A stretch of 6,606 nucleotides of DNA. It comes from an uncultured Lentisphaeria bacterium (GTDB lineage: Bacteria > Verrucomicrobiota > Lentisphaeria > Oligosphaerales > Oligosphaeraceae). The notes under the pieces are model-generated. The model ran no database searches, was not told the DNA's origin, and was given only the letters and a program-made list of their open reading frames with translations. The position numbers were made by a program, and so were the translations under genes. Numbering within the stretch: the first letter of the stretch is position 1; every line of letters starts with the position of its first letter. Shown here piece after piece: positions 1 through 5,723 of this stretch. The stretch covers positions 1 through 6,606 of the forward strand of contig CAKUJM010000071.1 in NCBI GenBank assembly GCA_934661755.1. The letters are read 5' to 3'.

Positions 1-200
1 ATGCCATGTTTGCGGGGACGCAGGAGGGGAAAGGGGAAATCCAGCCTTCTGGCAATTTCATTCTTTGTTACTGGCGGACGGGCAAAAAAAGTCCGTCATG
101 GCTGCACACTGAAAGAAAGGCGGGCTATATTTAGGCCCTATCGTAAAAAAACAGCGCATGTTTTGGCTTCGCGAATCCAGATACCACCAGGCAATCTGTC
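1..200 (+). other. Leader region upstream of the SPFH operon, no gene seen
   Basis: No convincing coding sequence is visible here. The frame open from position 1 has a basic, low-complexity composition and resembles no family I know. The region holds G-rich runs at 14-34, a small inverted repeat (CCAG at 41-44 with CTGG at 49-52), and a second inverted repeat (CGGAC at 75-79 with GTCCG at 91-95) whose loop contains seven A residues. Neither inverted repeat is followed by a T-run, so I do not call a terminator. The likely role is the promoter and 5' leader of the downstream operon. Confidence 0.5.
103..131 (+). promoter_or_regulatory. Candidate sigma-70-like promoter for the SPFH operon
   Basis: A TATATT hexamer at 126-131 matches the TATAAT consensus at five of six positions. 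It lies 17 bases after TGCACA (103-108), which matches TTGACA at four of six. Transcription would begin near 138 and leave a leader of about 60 bases before the first gene. The -10 box lies in an imperfect dyad: GGGCTA at 122-127 faces TAGGCCC at 132-138, which could be an operator. This is a pattern match only, and such matches occur by chance. Confidence 0.3.
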
Positions 201-2189
201 ATGGCAAATAACAGTTTTAGACCAAGAAATCTGAGTTTGGGCATCAGCGCGATCAGCGTGGTGCTGATGGTTGTCGGGCTGATCATTGGCAGCAACGGCA
301 GATGCACCGCCATGATCACGGCAAGCACTGCGGCGGCGGTGACCCTGGCGCTGGCGCTGCTGGCGGTGGGGCGCACCGCCTTTGAGCACCGGCAGCGCCA
401 GGAAGAGCATGACGCGGAGGAATACCGGCGGCAGCATGGCGCCACCGAGCTGTTCGAGGATGCCGACGAGGCGGTTCGCCTGGCGACCCGCGCCAACCGG
501 CAATATGTCAAGTATTTCGTTCCCGCATGCACCATCGGAATCGGGGTGGTGATGGGGATCTTCATCCTCCGGTGGTGGTGGCGCTGGAAGCTGCTGACGG
601 TCAATGCCCCCGCGCCCAATCCGCTGCCGATGGCGATATTGGCCTTCTGCTGCTGCATTGGAACCCTGGTGGGCGGCAGCTATTTCATCGGGGTCTCGCG
701 GGAGCCGGGATGCCGGTGGCTGCGTCCGGCATCGGCCTGGCTGTTCTTGAGCGGCTTCCTCTTCCTGCTGGGGAGCGCGGTGTTCTTCTGCGAGTACTTC
801 GGACGCTGGGCGGACCATGCCGACATCGCGATGGCACGGCTGGGGGCGGTGATCCTGGGAGTGCTGGCCATCGAGCTGATATTGTCCTTTGTGATCGAGT
901 TCTATCGGCCGCGAATGCCGGGCGAAGAGGAACGGCCACTGCCGGAGTCGCGGCTGCTGGCGCTGTTCACCGAGCCGGGAGGCGTCGCCCGCAATGTCGC
1001 GCTCTCCCTGGATTACCAGTTCGGATTCCGGGTCTCCGAGGCGTGGTTCTACCACTTCCTTGAACGCACCATGGTGCCGTTGCTGATGGTGATGGCGCTG
1101 GCGTTCTGGCTGATGACCTGCGTTGTGGTGGTCCAGCCGTCGGAGACCGGCCTTCGCGAACGCTTCGGAAAAGTGATATGCAGCGAGCCATTCGGCGCCG
1201 GGGTGTATTTAAAGCTGCCGTATCCGTTTGAGACAATTTACAAATTCTCCTCGTCAAAAGTCCAGCAGCTCACCATCGAGGGCGGCGGCGGCGAAGAGGA
1301 TGAGCTGCGTGCCGGCCAGAAGGAGAAGAAGAAGCGTGACGACCATGGCCACGGCCATGGCGACGAGGATGATGGCGAGGAAGATGGCCATGGCGAAGAG
1401 GCGGTGATATTGTGGAACCTGGCCAAAAAGCATGGCGACGAGGCCGACTTCCTGGTCGGAGCCCGCTCCGTCGAACGGGTGTCCATGGAAGTGCAGTTGG
1501 GGACGGCGCAGTCGCAAAGCCAGCAGGGCGTCGGATTGCTTTCCGCGCATATTCCGCTTTTCTTCAAGGTCAAGGACCTCTACCGCTATGCATACGGCAA
1601 CCGCGACACCGCCAAGATTCTGAAGAACATCGGCCAGCGCGAGCTGCTGGAGTACTTCATCCAGTCGGATTGGAACGATCTTCTGGGGGCAGGGCGCGGC
1701 AGGGCCACCGAGGAGCTGCGACGCCGAATCCAGAAGCGCTGCGACGACCTGGACCTGGGAGTCGAGGTCGTATTCGTAGCCTTGACCGGACTGCATCCGC
1801 CGGTCGGGGTCGGCGGCGCATTCGACCGCATCACCAGTGCGCGGGTGGACAAGCGCACGCTGATCCAGAAGGCGCAGACAAGCGCCAATACGGCCAGGAC
1901 CCAGTCGGAAACGCAGCGGCATCTGATTCTCAACAGCGCCAACATGTACCGCGACACCACCATCAACCAGGCGGCGGCGGAGAGCGGACGCTTCCCCAGC
2001 CAGCTGCAATGCTACCGCGCGGCTCCGCGCCAATACATCCTCAACAACTACTACGAGGTGCTGGAGACCAGCGGATCCCGGGCGCGCAAGTATGTGCTGA
2101 CCGGCAAGTCCAAGGACGAAGTCCTCTGGCTCAATCTGGAGCGCAAGACCCGCAGCGGACTGCTCGATCTCAATCTGAATGCGGAATAA
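201..2189 (+). CDS. hflK: Polytopic HflK-like SPFH protein (protease modulator family)
   Basis: This 662-residue membrane protein has an HflK-type SPFH (band 7) domain at its C-terminal half. Hydrophobic segments lie near residues 11-30, 37-57, 105-123, 142-164, 178-197, 212-233 and 291-312. The last one corresponds to the single anchor of ordinary HflK and leads straight into the SPFH fold (QPSETGLRERFGK, 312-324). The C-terminal part carries family landmarks: HPPVGVGGAFDRI (532-544), then the helical stretch with AAAESGRF and the YRAAPRQYILNNYYEVLE motif (605-622). E. coli HflK is about 420 residues, so the extra length is the six-helix N-terminal domain. The region at 229-290 (YRPR, SRLLALF, YQFGF) fits a planctomycete/verrucomicrobial subfamily as I remember it. 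An acidic, histidine-rich insert occupies 361-400. The start at 201 is kept because it precedes the first helix; no strong Shine-Dalgarno is visible. It is first in an operon with hflC and a third SPFH gene. A role in controlling FtsH is inferred from the family. Confidence 0.85.
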   Translation: MANNSFRPRNLSLGISAISVVLMVVGLIIGSNGRCTAMITASTAAAVTLALALLAVGRTAFEHRQRQEEHDAEEYRRQHGATELFEDADEAVRLATRANRQYVKYFVPACTIGIGVVMGIFILRWWWRWKLLTVNAPAPNPLPMAILAFCCCIGTLVGGSYFIGVSREPGCRWLRPASAWLFLSGFLFLLGSAVFFCEYFGRWADHADIAMARLGAVILGVLAIELILSFVIEFYRPRMPGEEERPLPESRLLALFTEPGGVARNVALSLDYQFGFRVSEAWFYHFLERTMVPLLMVMALAFWLMTCVVVVQPSETGLRERFGKVICSEPFGAGVYLKLPYPFETIYKFSSSKVQQLTIEGGGGEEDELRAGQKEKKKRDDHGHGHGDEDDGEEDGHGEEAVILWNLAKKHGDEADFLVGARSVERVSMEVQLGTAQSQSQQGVGLLSAHIPLFFKVKDLYRYAYGNRDTAKILKNIGQRELLEYFIQSDWNDLLGAGRGRATEELRRRIQKRCDDLDLGVEVVFVALTGLHPPVGVGGAFDRITSARVDKRTLIQKAQTSANTARTQSETQRHLILNSANMYRDTTINQAAAESGRFPSQLQCYRAAPRQYILNNYYEVLETSGSRARKYVLTGKSKDEVLWLNLERKTRSGLLDLNLNAE

Positions 2190-2254
2190 GCGCTTGCGCA
2201 TGACGCAAACCCACTTCCGGGAAGGACCGCCGATTTTCATTGAATTATATCCAA

Positions 2255-2259
2255 AGGAG
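2255..2259 (+). promoter_or_regulatory. Shine-Dalgarno AGGAG fixing the hflC start
   Basis: AGGAG at 2255-2259 lies ten bases before the ATG at 2270. This supports that start over the in-frame TTG at 2240, which would add ten residues ahead of the hydrophilic N-terminus and lies upstream of the ribosome-binding site. Another ATG at 2263 is out of frame, is only three bases from the AGGAG, and reads six codons before a stop. Confidence 0.7.
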
Positions 2260-2269
2260 CACATGCCCT

Positions 2270-3229
2270 ATGAACAACGATAAGCAACAAGTGGTTTCCC
2301 GTCACTGGCCAGTGGTGATATTGGCATTGGCGGTGGTGGCGATCTTCATTGTGGTGATGGTCACCTTCCAGGTTAAGCAGACCGAATACGCCCTGCTTAA
2401 GACCTATTCGGGAAAGCTGGTCCCCTATGGCCCCGGGCTGCATTTCCGCTGGCCGTTCATCAATTCGGTGTGGCGTCATGACAACCGGGTGCAGTGCTAT
2501 GAGCTGGCAGTCGGCCATGACGAGCAGTACATGACCAGCGACAGCCAGCAGATCGTGATTTCCACCTATGTGCTGTGGAAGGTCGGCAATCCGGAGGTCT
2601 TCCTGCGGTCGCTGGATTCCACGGATGCCGCCGAGCGCAAGCTCTCCGACGAAGTGCGGGGCGCGCGTTCGGCCATCATCTCCAAATACGCCTTCACCGA
2701 CATGGTGTCGCCGGATGGCGGCTCGGCGACCCTGGCCAGGATCGAGGATGAAATGCTCAATGCCATCCACGACCAGGTGCTCAGCCAGTTTGGCATCGAG
2801 ATCGTCCACATCGGCTTCCGGCAGCTGGGATTCCCCGCCGCAGTGACCCAGAACATCTACGCCGCCATGATCTCCGAGCGCGAGGCCAAGGCCAAGAAGT
2901 TCGAGGACGACGGCCAGGCCGAGGCCGCGAAGATCCTCTCGGACGCCAATACCCGGGCGACGATGCTGACCGCGGCTGCGGAGGCGGAGGCCACCAAGAT
3001 CCGCGGGCAGGGCGACGCCAAGGCCGCGGAGTACTACAGCGTCTTTGCCCAGGACCCGGAGCTTGCCAGCTTCATCCGCAGCCTGGATGCCCTGCGGGTG
3101 TCAATGGGCGAGAGGGATACGCTGATCCTGGACACCTCGACCGCGCCGTTTGACATGCTCACCCCGAATGTCCTGCAGAAGCTGCAGGAGGCGATGCCGG
3201 CCGTGCCCGCCAGCGAACAGCGGCAATAA
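2270..3229 (+). CDS. hflC: HflC-type SPFH membrane protein
   Basis: The product has 319 residues, close to the usual HflC length of about 330. It has a short cytoplasmic N-terminus, one membrane anchor (about 13-34) and an SPFH domain starting at QTEYALLKTYSGK (37-49). GPGLHFRWPF (54-63) is the typical band 7 turn. HIGFRQLGFP (180-189) precedes the conserved helical region with AAMISEREAKAKKF (198-211), DGQAEAAKI (214-222) and IRGQGDAKAAEYY (244-256). It ends with the SFIRSLDAL segment (267-275). These match the HflC pattern of an alanine- and charge-rich coiled coil followed by the RSL motif. The ATG at 2270 is chosen because of the AGGAG upstream. It starts 80 bases after the HflK-like gene and ends 17 bases before the third SPFH gene, so the three are probably co-transcribed. 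In E. coli HflC pairs with HflK around FtsH; that partnership is inferred here. Confidence 0.9.
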   Translation: MNNDKQQVVSRHWPVVILALAVVAIFIVVMVTFQVKQTEYALLKTYSGKLVPYGPGLHFRWPFINSVWRHDNRVQCYELAVGHDEQYMTSDSQQIVISTYVLWKVGNPEVFLRSLDSTDAAERKLSDEVRGARSAIISKYAFTDMVSPDGGSATLARIEDEMLNAIHDQVLSQFGIEIVHIGFRQLGFPAAVTQNIYAAMISEREAKAKKFEDDGQAEAAKILSDANTRATMLTAAAEAEATKIRGQGDAKAAEYYSVFAQDPELASFIRSLDALRVSMGERDTLILDTSTAPFDMLTPNVLQKLQEAMPAVPASEQRQ

Positions 3230-3233
3230 CCAC

Positions 3234-3240
3234 GGGAGGG
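3234..3240 (+). promoter_or_regulatory. Shine-Dalgarno GGGAGGG for the third SPFH gene
   Basis: GGGAGGG at 3234-3240 ends six bases before the ATG at 3247, a normal spacing. It supports both that start and translation from a shared transcript, since only 17 bases separate the two genes. Confidence 0.6.
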
Positions 3241-3246
3241 CTATCC

Positions 3247-4512
3247 ATGAGTGACGACAAGAATCCGAATTGCCCCATCGCCCCGACCCCGCCGCCGCCT
3301 TCCGGGATGGCCAGCCTCACCCGGATGCTCAGGATGCTCTTCTTCTGCTTCCTGACCCTCATCGCCGCGGTGTTCGTCTACTACTTCATCTTCAGCGGAA
3401 TCTTCCGGGTCGACGAGCAGTATGAGGCCATGCTGCTGCGCTTCGGGGTGCTCCAGCACCGGGTGGGCGACGGCGGATCCTCGCCAATCCTGCAAAGCGG
3501 AAAGTGGTATTGGTCCTATCCCTATCCGGTGGACGAGGTGATCATGGTCCCGGCCAACAAGTCGGTGTCCGTGTCGACCCGGAATACCTTCAAGGCCTGG
3601 GTGTCGCCGACCGGCGGGCCCGCCGGCGCCATCAACCGCGAATTACGCAATGGCGTGGACGGCTATCTGGTCAATGGCGACATGCATATCTTCCACGTCG
3701 AGTGGGTGGTTTCGTACCGGGTCGACAACGCCGCCAGCTTCTACTTGAATTTCTACGATGACAATGACGGCTCCGCCGGGCGCGAACGCAATTTGAGCGA
3801 GGGCGCGCCCACCCGGAAGGAGGGCGACCGGCTGCGCGGCCATGAGGCGGTGATTCGCAATCTGCTTTCGGATGCGGTGCTGACCGAGACTGCGAACTGG
3901 ACCACCGAGGACCTGATCAAGGCCAGCCGGAGCGCGACCACGGCGTCAGGCGAGACGGTCACGGAGCGCATTGAGGACGGCGTGCGCCGGCGTCTGGCGT
4001 CGCTGGTGGAGAAGATCGGCCTGGGCATTGAGATCCAGACGGTGAACATGGTGGGGCAGCCCCAGCCGCCGATGGCGGCGCTGCAGGCCTTCAACCAGGT
4101 CAATGCCAGCGAGCGCAACAAGCAGACCGCCATCCAGAATGCGGAGAGCGCTGCCAACAGCCTGCTTTCACAGGCCAATGCGAATTACGAGCGGGTGATT
4201 GGCGAAGCCCGGGCGTCAGTGGAAATCCTGGTGAGCCGCCTTCAGGCGGAAAAGGAGAAATTCGAGCTGATCCGGGATGAATACCGCCGCAATCCGCAGT
4301 CGACGCTGACAGTGCTTTACGTGGATGCGGTCAAGGATCTGCTGACGCGGGTGCAGGACAAGTATGTCCTGCATGATCATGGCGGCGCGGACGGCCGCCA
4401 GCAATTGCGCCTGCAAATCAACAGCATCCCCGAAAAACCGCATGGCGATGCGGCGTCGTCCTCCGCTGGCGGCGCCGCGCCGGCGTCAGTGCAGCCGGGC
4501 GCCACAAAGTGA
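3247..4512 (+). CDS. Third SPFH-domain protein, HflK-like, single membrane anchor
   Basis: This 421-residue protein begins with a proline-rich hydrophilic head (PPPP at 15-18). It has one membrane helix (about 28-52), then an SPFH domain that opens with FRVDEQYEAMLLRFG (53-67) and the GKWYWSYPYPVDEV stretch (85-98), where other family members have a 'PGLHWxxPxP' turn. QTVNMVGQPQPPMAALQAF (264-282) is equivalent to the 'PP..V..AF' motif of HflK, so I consider it HflK-like, not HflC-like. A long helix rich in alanine, glutamate and glutamine follows (about 285-345), then a low-complexity alanine/serine/glycine/proline tail (about 396-421). Relative to standard HflK it has extra loops around 116-140 and 170-200. 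It is the last gene of the three-gene set and ends directly before a hairpin repeat. It may form the third partner of a mixed SPFH ring, but this is inference. No confident gene symbol applies. Confidence 0.85.
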   Translation: MSDDKNPNCPIAPTPPPPSGMASLTRMLRMLFFCFLTLIAAVFVYYFIFSGIFRVDEQYEAMLLRFGVLQHRVGDGGSSPILQSGKWYWSYPYPVDEVIMVPANKSVSVSTRNTFKAWVSPTGGPAGAINRELRNGVDGYLVNGDMHIFHVEWVVSYRVDNAASFYLNFYDDNDGSAGRERNLSEGAPTRKEGDRLRGHEAVIRNLLSDAVLTETANWTTEDLIKASRSATTASGETVTERIEDGVRRRLASLVEKIGLGIEIQTVNMVGQPQPPMAALQAFNQVNASERNKQTAIQNAESAANSLLSQANANYERVIGEARASVEILVSRLQAEKEKFELIRDEYRRNPQSTLTVLYVDAVKDLLTRVQDKYVLHDHGGADGRQQLRLQINSIPEKPHGDAASSSAGGAAPASVQPGATK

Positions 4513-4603
4513 GGGGTAGCAAGGGCGTCACGCCCTTGGCAGGGGGGGTAGCAAGGGCGTCTCGCCCTTGGCAGGAGGGGTAGCAAGGGCGTCTCGCCCT
4601 TGG
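4513..4603 (+). repeat. Three tandem 32-base hairpin repeats
   Basis: GGGGTAGC recurs at 4513, 4545 and 4577, an exact period of 32 bases, starting on the base after the stop codon of the third SPFH gene. Two copies are full length and the third diverges after 27 bases. Each unit carries a perfect 8-base inverted repeat, CAAGGGCG and CGCCCTTG, around a three-base loop (TCA in the first copy, TCT in the other two). The stems are at 4520-4538, 4552-4570 and 4584-4602. No T-run follows, so these are not classical intrinsic terminators. They could slow 3' exonucleases or act as a REP-like element. Confidence 0.9.
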
Positions 4604-4609
4604 ACAATT
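4595..4609 (+). repeat. 15-base direct repeat, left copy
   Basis: CGCCCTTGGACAATT here is identical to 5083-5097. It overlaps the last stem of the 32-base repeats and brackets the composite repeat region on the left. This fits duplication by recombination or a long target-site duplication. Confidence 0.8.
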
Positions 4610-4611
4610 AT

Positions 4612-4790
4612 GTCTGTTACAACATGGCGCGTTCTTCAAACTATGCACTGCGGTGCGTCAAGCCCGGCGTCAACCCCTCCGGCGCTGACGCGCCACCTCC
4701 CCTTGCAGGGGAGGCTTTATTTGTCGTAAGAACGTGAGCGCGGTCATTTTACGGCCATGCACCACGGCACATCAAGCCCGACGCCAACCC
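4612..4790 (+). repeat. Long direct repeat, copy 1
   Basis: This block aligns with 4895-5075. The offset is 285 bases for nearly its whole length (for example CATGGCGCGTTCTTC at 4623 and 4908), with a small two-base length difference near the left end. It contains a 43-base double-hairpin element at 4672-4714. It also contains two versions of a shorter motif around GTCAAGCCCGGCG and ATCAAGCCCGACG. No coding potential is supported. It looks like a dispersed intergenic repeat that was locally duplicated. Confidence 0.8.
4672..4714 (+). repeat. Double-hairpin repeat element, forward copy 1
   Basis: The element starts with AACCCCTCC, followed by a small hairpin (GGCGC, loop TGAC, GCGCC). It ends with a second hairpin (CCTCCCC, loop TTGCA, GGGGAGG at 4696-4714). 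A similar architecture occurs as an intergenic palindromic repeat in many bacteria, as far as I recall. Two further copies lie at 4804-4848 (inverted) and 4957-4999. Confidence 0.85.
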
Positions 4791-4803
4791 CTAGGCACCT
4801 CAG

Positions 4804-4848
4804 CCTCCCCTGCAAGGGGAGGTGCCGCCGACAGGCGGCGGAGGGGTT
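4804..4848 (-). repeat. Double-hairpin repeat element, inverted copy
   Basis: On the minus strand this reads AACCCCTCC, then a hairpin with arms GCCGCC and GGCGGC around TGTC, then CCTCCCC, TTGCA, GGGGAGG. It is the same element as at 4672 and 4957 but in opposite orientation, and the first hairpin has different arm bases that still pair. It lies between the two long direct repeats. The AACCCCT at 4785-4791 just to its left looks like a truncated forward copy. Confidence 0.85.
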
Positions 4849-4894
4849 AACCGCGTGAGTGAACTTGGCCGGTGCATGTGTTGTCAATAACAAA

Positions 4895-5075
4895 GTCTGT
4901 TTGCAAACATGGCGCGTTCTTCAAACTACGCACGACGGCACGTCATGCCCGACGCCAACCCCTCCGGCGCTTTCGCGCCACCTCCCCTTGCAGGGGAGGC
5001 TTTTCTTGTCGTGAGAACGTGAGCGCGGTCGTTTAACGGCCATGCACTGCGGTGCGTCAAGCCCGGCGCCAACGA
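4895..5075 (+). repeat. Long direct repeat, copy 2
   Basis: This is the second copy of the block at 4612-4790. It diverges by scattered substitutions with almost no indels, and it carries its own double-hairpin element at 4957-4999. Near its right end, copy 2 runs into the second 15-base direct repeat. Confidence 0.8.
4957..4999 (+). repeat. Double-hairpin repeat element, forward copy 2
   Basis: This is identical in layout to 4672-4714. The small hairpin has arms GGCGC and GCGCC around TTTC, and the large one is CCTCCCC, TTGCA, GGGGAGG at 4981-4999. Only the first loop differs from copy 1 within this element (TTTC instead of TGAC). Confidence 0.85.
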
Positions 5076-5082
5076 CCTCCGG

Positions 5083-5097
5083 CGCCCTTGGACAATT
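5083..5097 (+). repeat. 15-base direct repeat, right copy
   Basis: CGCCCTTGGACAATT is identical to 4595-4609, 488 bases away. To its left it is fused to the start of another AAC-CTCCGGCG element (5070-5084), so the junction looks recombined. Confidence 0.8.
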
Positions 5098-5441
5098 GGC
5101 AATGGGCGCGTGCCGCCGGAAGCGAGACTGCTCCTTGCATTTCAGGAACGCCATGCCGAATATCTCGCGGCTGCAGTCGGGGTACAACGCGGCAAGCCGG
5201 CTGCGCAATGAATGGTTCAGGGTAAATTCTTTAGTGCGCTTTTCAACCGCAAGACATGGAATTGCTATGGGGACCTCATAAACTGTTCGTCAGGCATGGC
5301 AATGTTTCTGTACATCGATGTTTTGATTAATAAGCATGCATCAAGTAGAAATCGACCATCTGTACTAATAATTTTTTTCGAGAAATATTGATTTTGGTAT
5401 TTGCATACCAAATAATCAGATATATACTATATCTCTCGAAT
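5098..5441. other. Unassigned stretch with a shift from GC-rich to AT-rich sequence
   Basis: No gene is supported in these 344 bases. The left part (to about 5220) is GC-rich; the minus strand is open from 5289 into the repeats without a recognisable family. From about 5280 the composition falls, to about 27% G+C over 5341-5440, counted by eye. The AT-rich part contains a seven-T run (5372-5378) and a strong dyad at 5393-5412. A weak promoter-like TATACT sits at 5423-5428, with TTGCAT 16 bases upstream at 5401-5406. The truncation point of the trkH remnant lies within or just after this tract. Confidence 0.5.
5393..5412. repeat. Perfect dyad with 8-base arms
   Basis: TTTGGTAT at 5393-5400 and ATACCAAA at 5405-5412 are perfect inverted repeats around TTGC. 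Outer bases TGAT (5389-5392) and ATCA (5415-5418) extend the symmetry with a two-base bulge. No T-run follows on either strand, so an operator, a mobile-element end or a chance hairpin in AT-rich DNA are all more likely than a terminator. Confidence 0.6.
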
Positions 5442-5654
5442 ATGGATCTGGAGACCTCGCTCTCCGCGGCAGTCACAACCCTCGGAAACGCAGGTCCAGG
5501 ACTCGGAGCCCTCGGCCCGGCAAATACCTTCGCAGCTGTCTCAACCCCGGCAAAACTGCTCCTCACATTCAATATGATCGCAGGAAGACTCGAACTCTTC
5601 ACTGCATTCGTCATCCTGCTGCCATCATTCTGGAAGACCAGAAACGTCCTCTAA
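5442..5654 (+). pseudogene. trkH: 3' remnant of a TrkH-type potassium transporter gene
   Basis: The 70 codons from ATG 5442 encode only the C-terminal end of a TrkH/KtrB-family K+ transport subunit. DLETSLSAAVTTLGNAGPGLG spans the last pore-loop region with its glycine-containing filter (N-x-GPGLG). It is followed by the GP-NTFA segment, the conserved MIAGRLELFT helix and the final PSFW. Full TrkH proteins are about 480-500 residues, so some 85% is missing. The frame stays open upstream to 5349, just after an in-frame TAG at 5346-5348. It reads hydrophobic residues there in AT-rich DNA, so homology may extend a little before 5442. No Shine-Dalgarno precedes the ATG. The remnant is unlikely to transport potassium alone. 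It shares its codon style with the downstream marC gene, 69 bases away, and probably arrived with it. Confidence 0.8.
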
Positions 5655-5723
5655 TTCAGGCAGAACACACACGAGACGGCCTAGAGACGCTCCCCCACGC
5701 AATAATCCGACTCTCACACAATT

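Noticed and set aside
75..95. Terminator or riboswitch stem in the leader
   Set aside because: The stem is only five bases, its A-run is in the loop, and there is no following T-run or known riboswitch core.
1..234. Plus-strand open frame of 77 codons at the window start
   Set aside because: Its composition is basic and low-complexity, it overlaps the hflK-like start in another frame, and it shows no recognisable family.
138..1055. Long minus-strand open frame opposite the hflK-like gene
   Set aside because: It is rich in Arg, Gln, Pro and His, as expected for the antisense of a GC-rich gene. The plus strand encodes a clear membrane/SPFH protein.
1412..2203. Plus-strand frame of 263 codons inside the first gene
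   Set aside because: It is frame-shifted relative to the real gene, Arg/Gly/Ala-rich, and without any domain.
1254..2264. Minus-strand open frame of 336 codons
   Set aside because: It lies antisense to the SPFH domain, whose family motifs are unmistakable on the plus strand; GC-rich codon bias leaves such shadow frames open.
2240..2269. TTG start for hflC ten codons upstream
   Set aside because: The AGGAG ribosome-binding site lies inside that extension and is correctly placed only for the ATG at 2270.
4520..4602. Rho-independent terminator for the SPFH operon
   Set aside because: The stems are strong but no T-run follows any of them.
4513..4603. CRISPR array
   Set aside because: The whole 32-base period is nearly identical, including what would be the spacer, so there are no unique spacers.
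5327..5614. Minus-strand open frame of 95 codons
   Set aside because: It is antisense to the TrkH remnant, which has clear family motifs on the plus strand.
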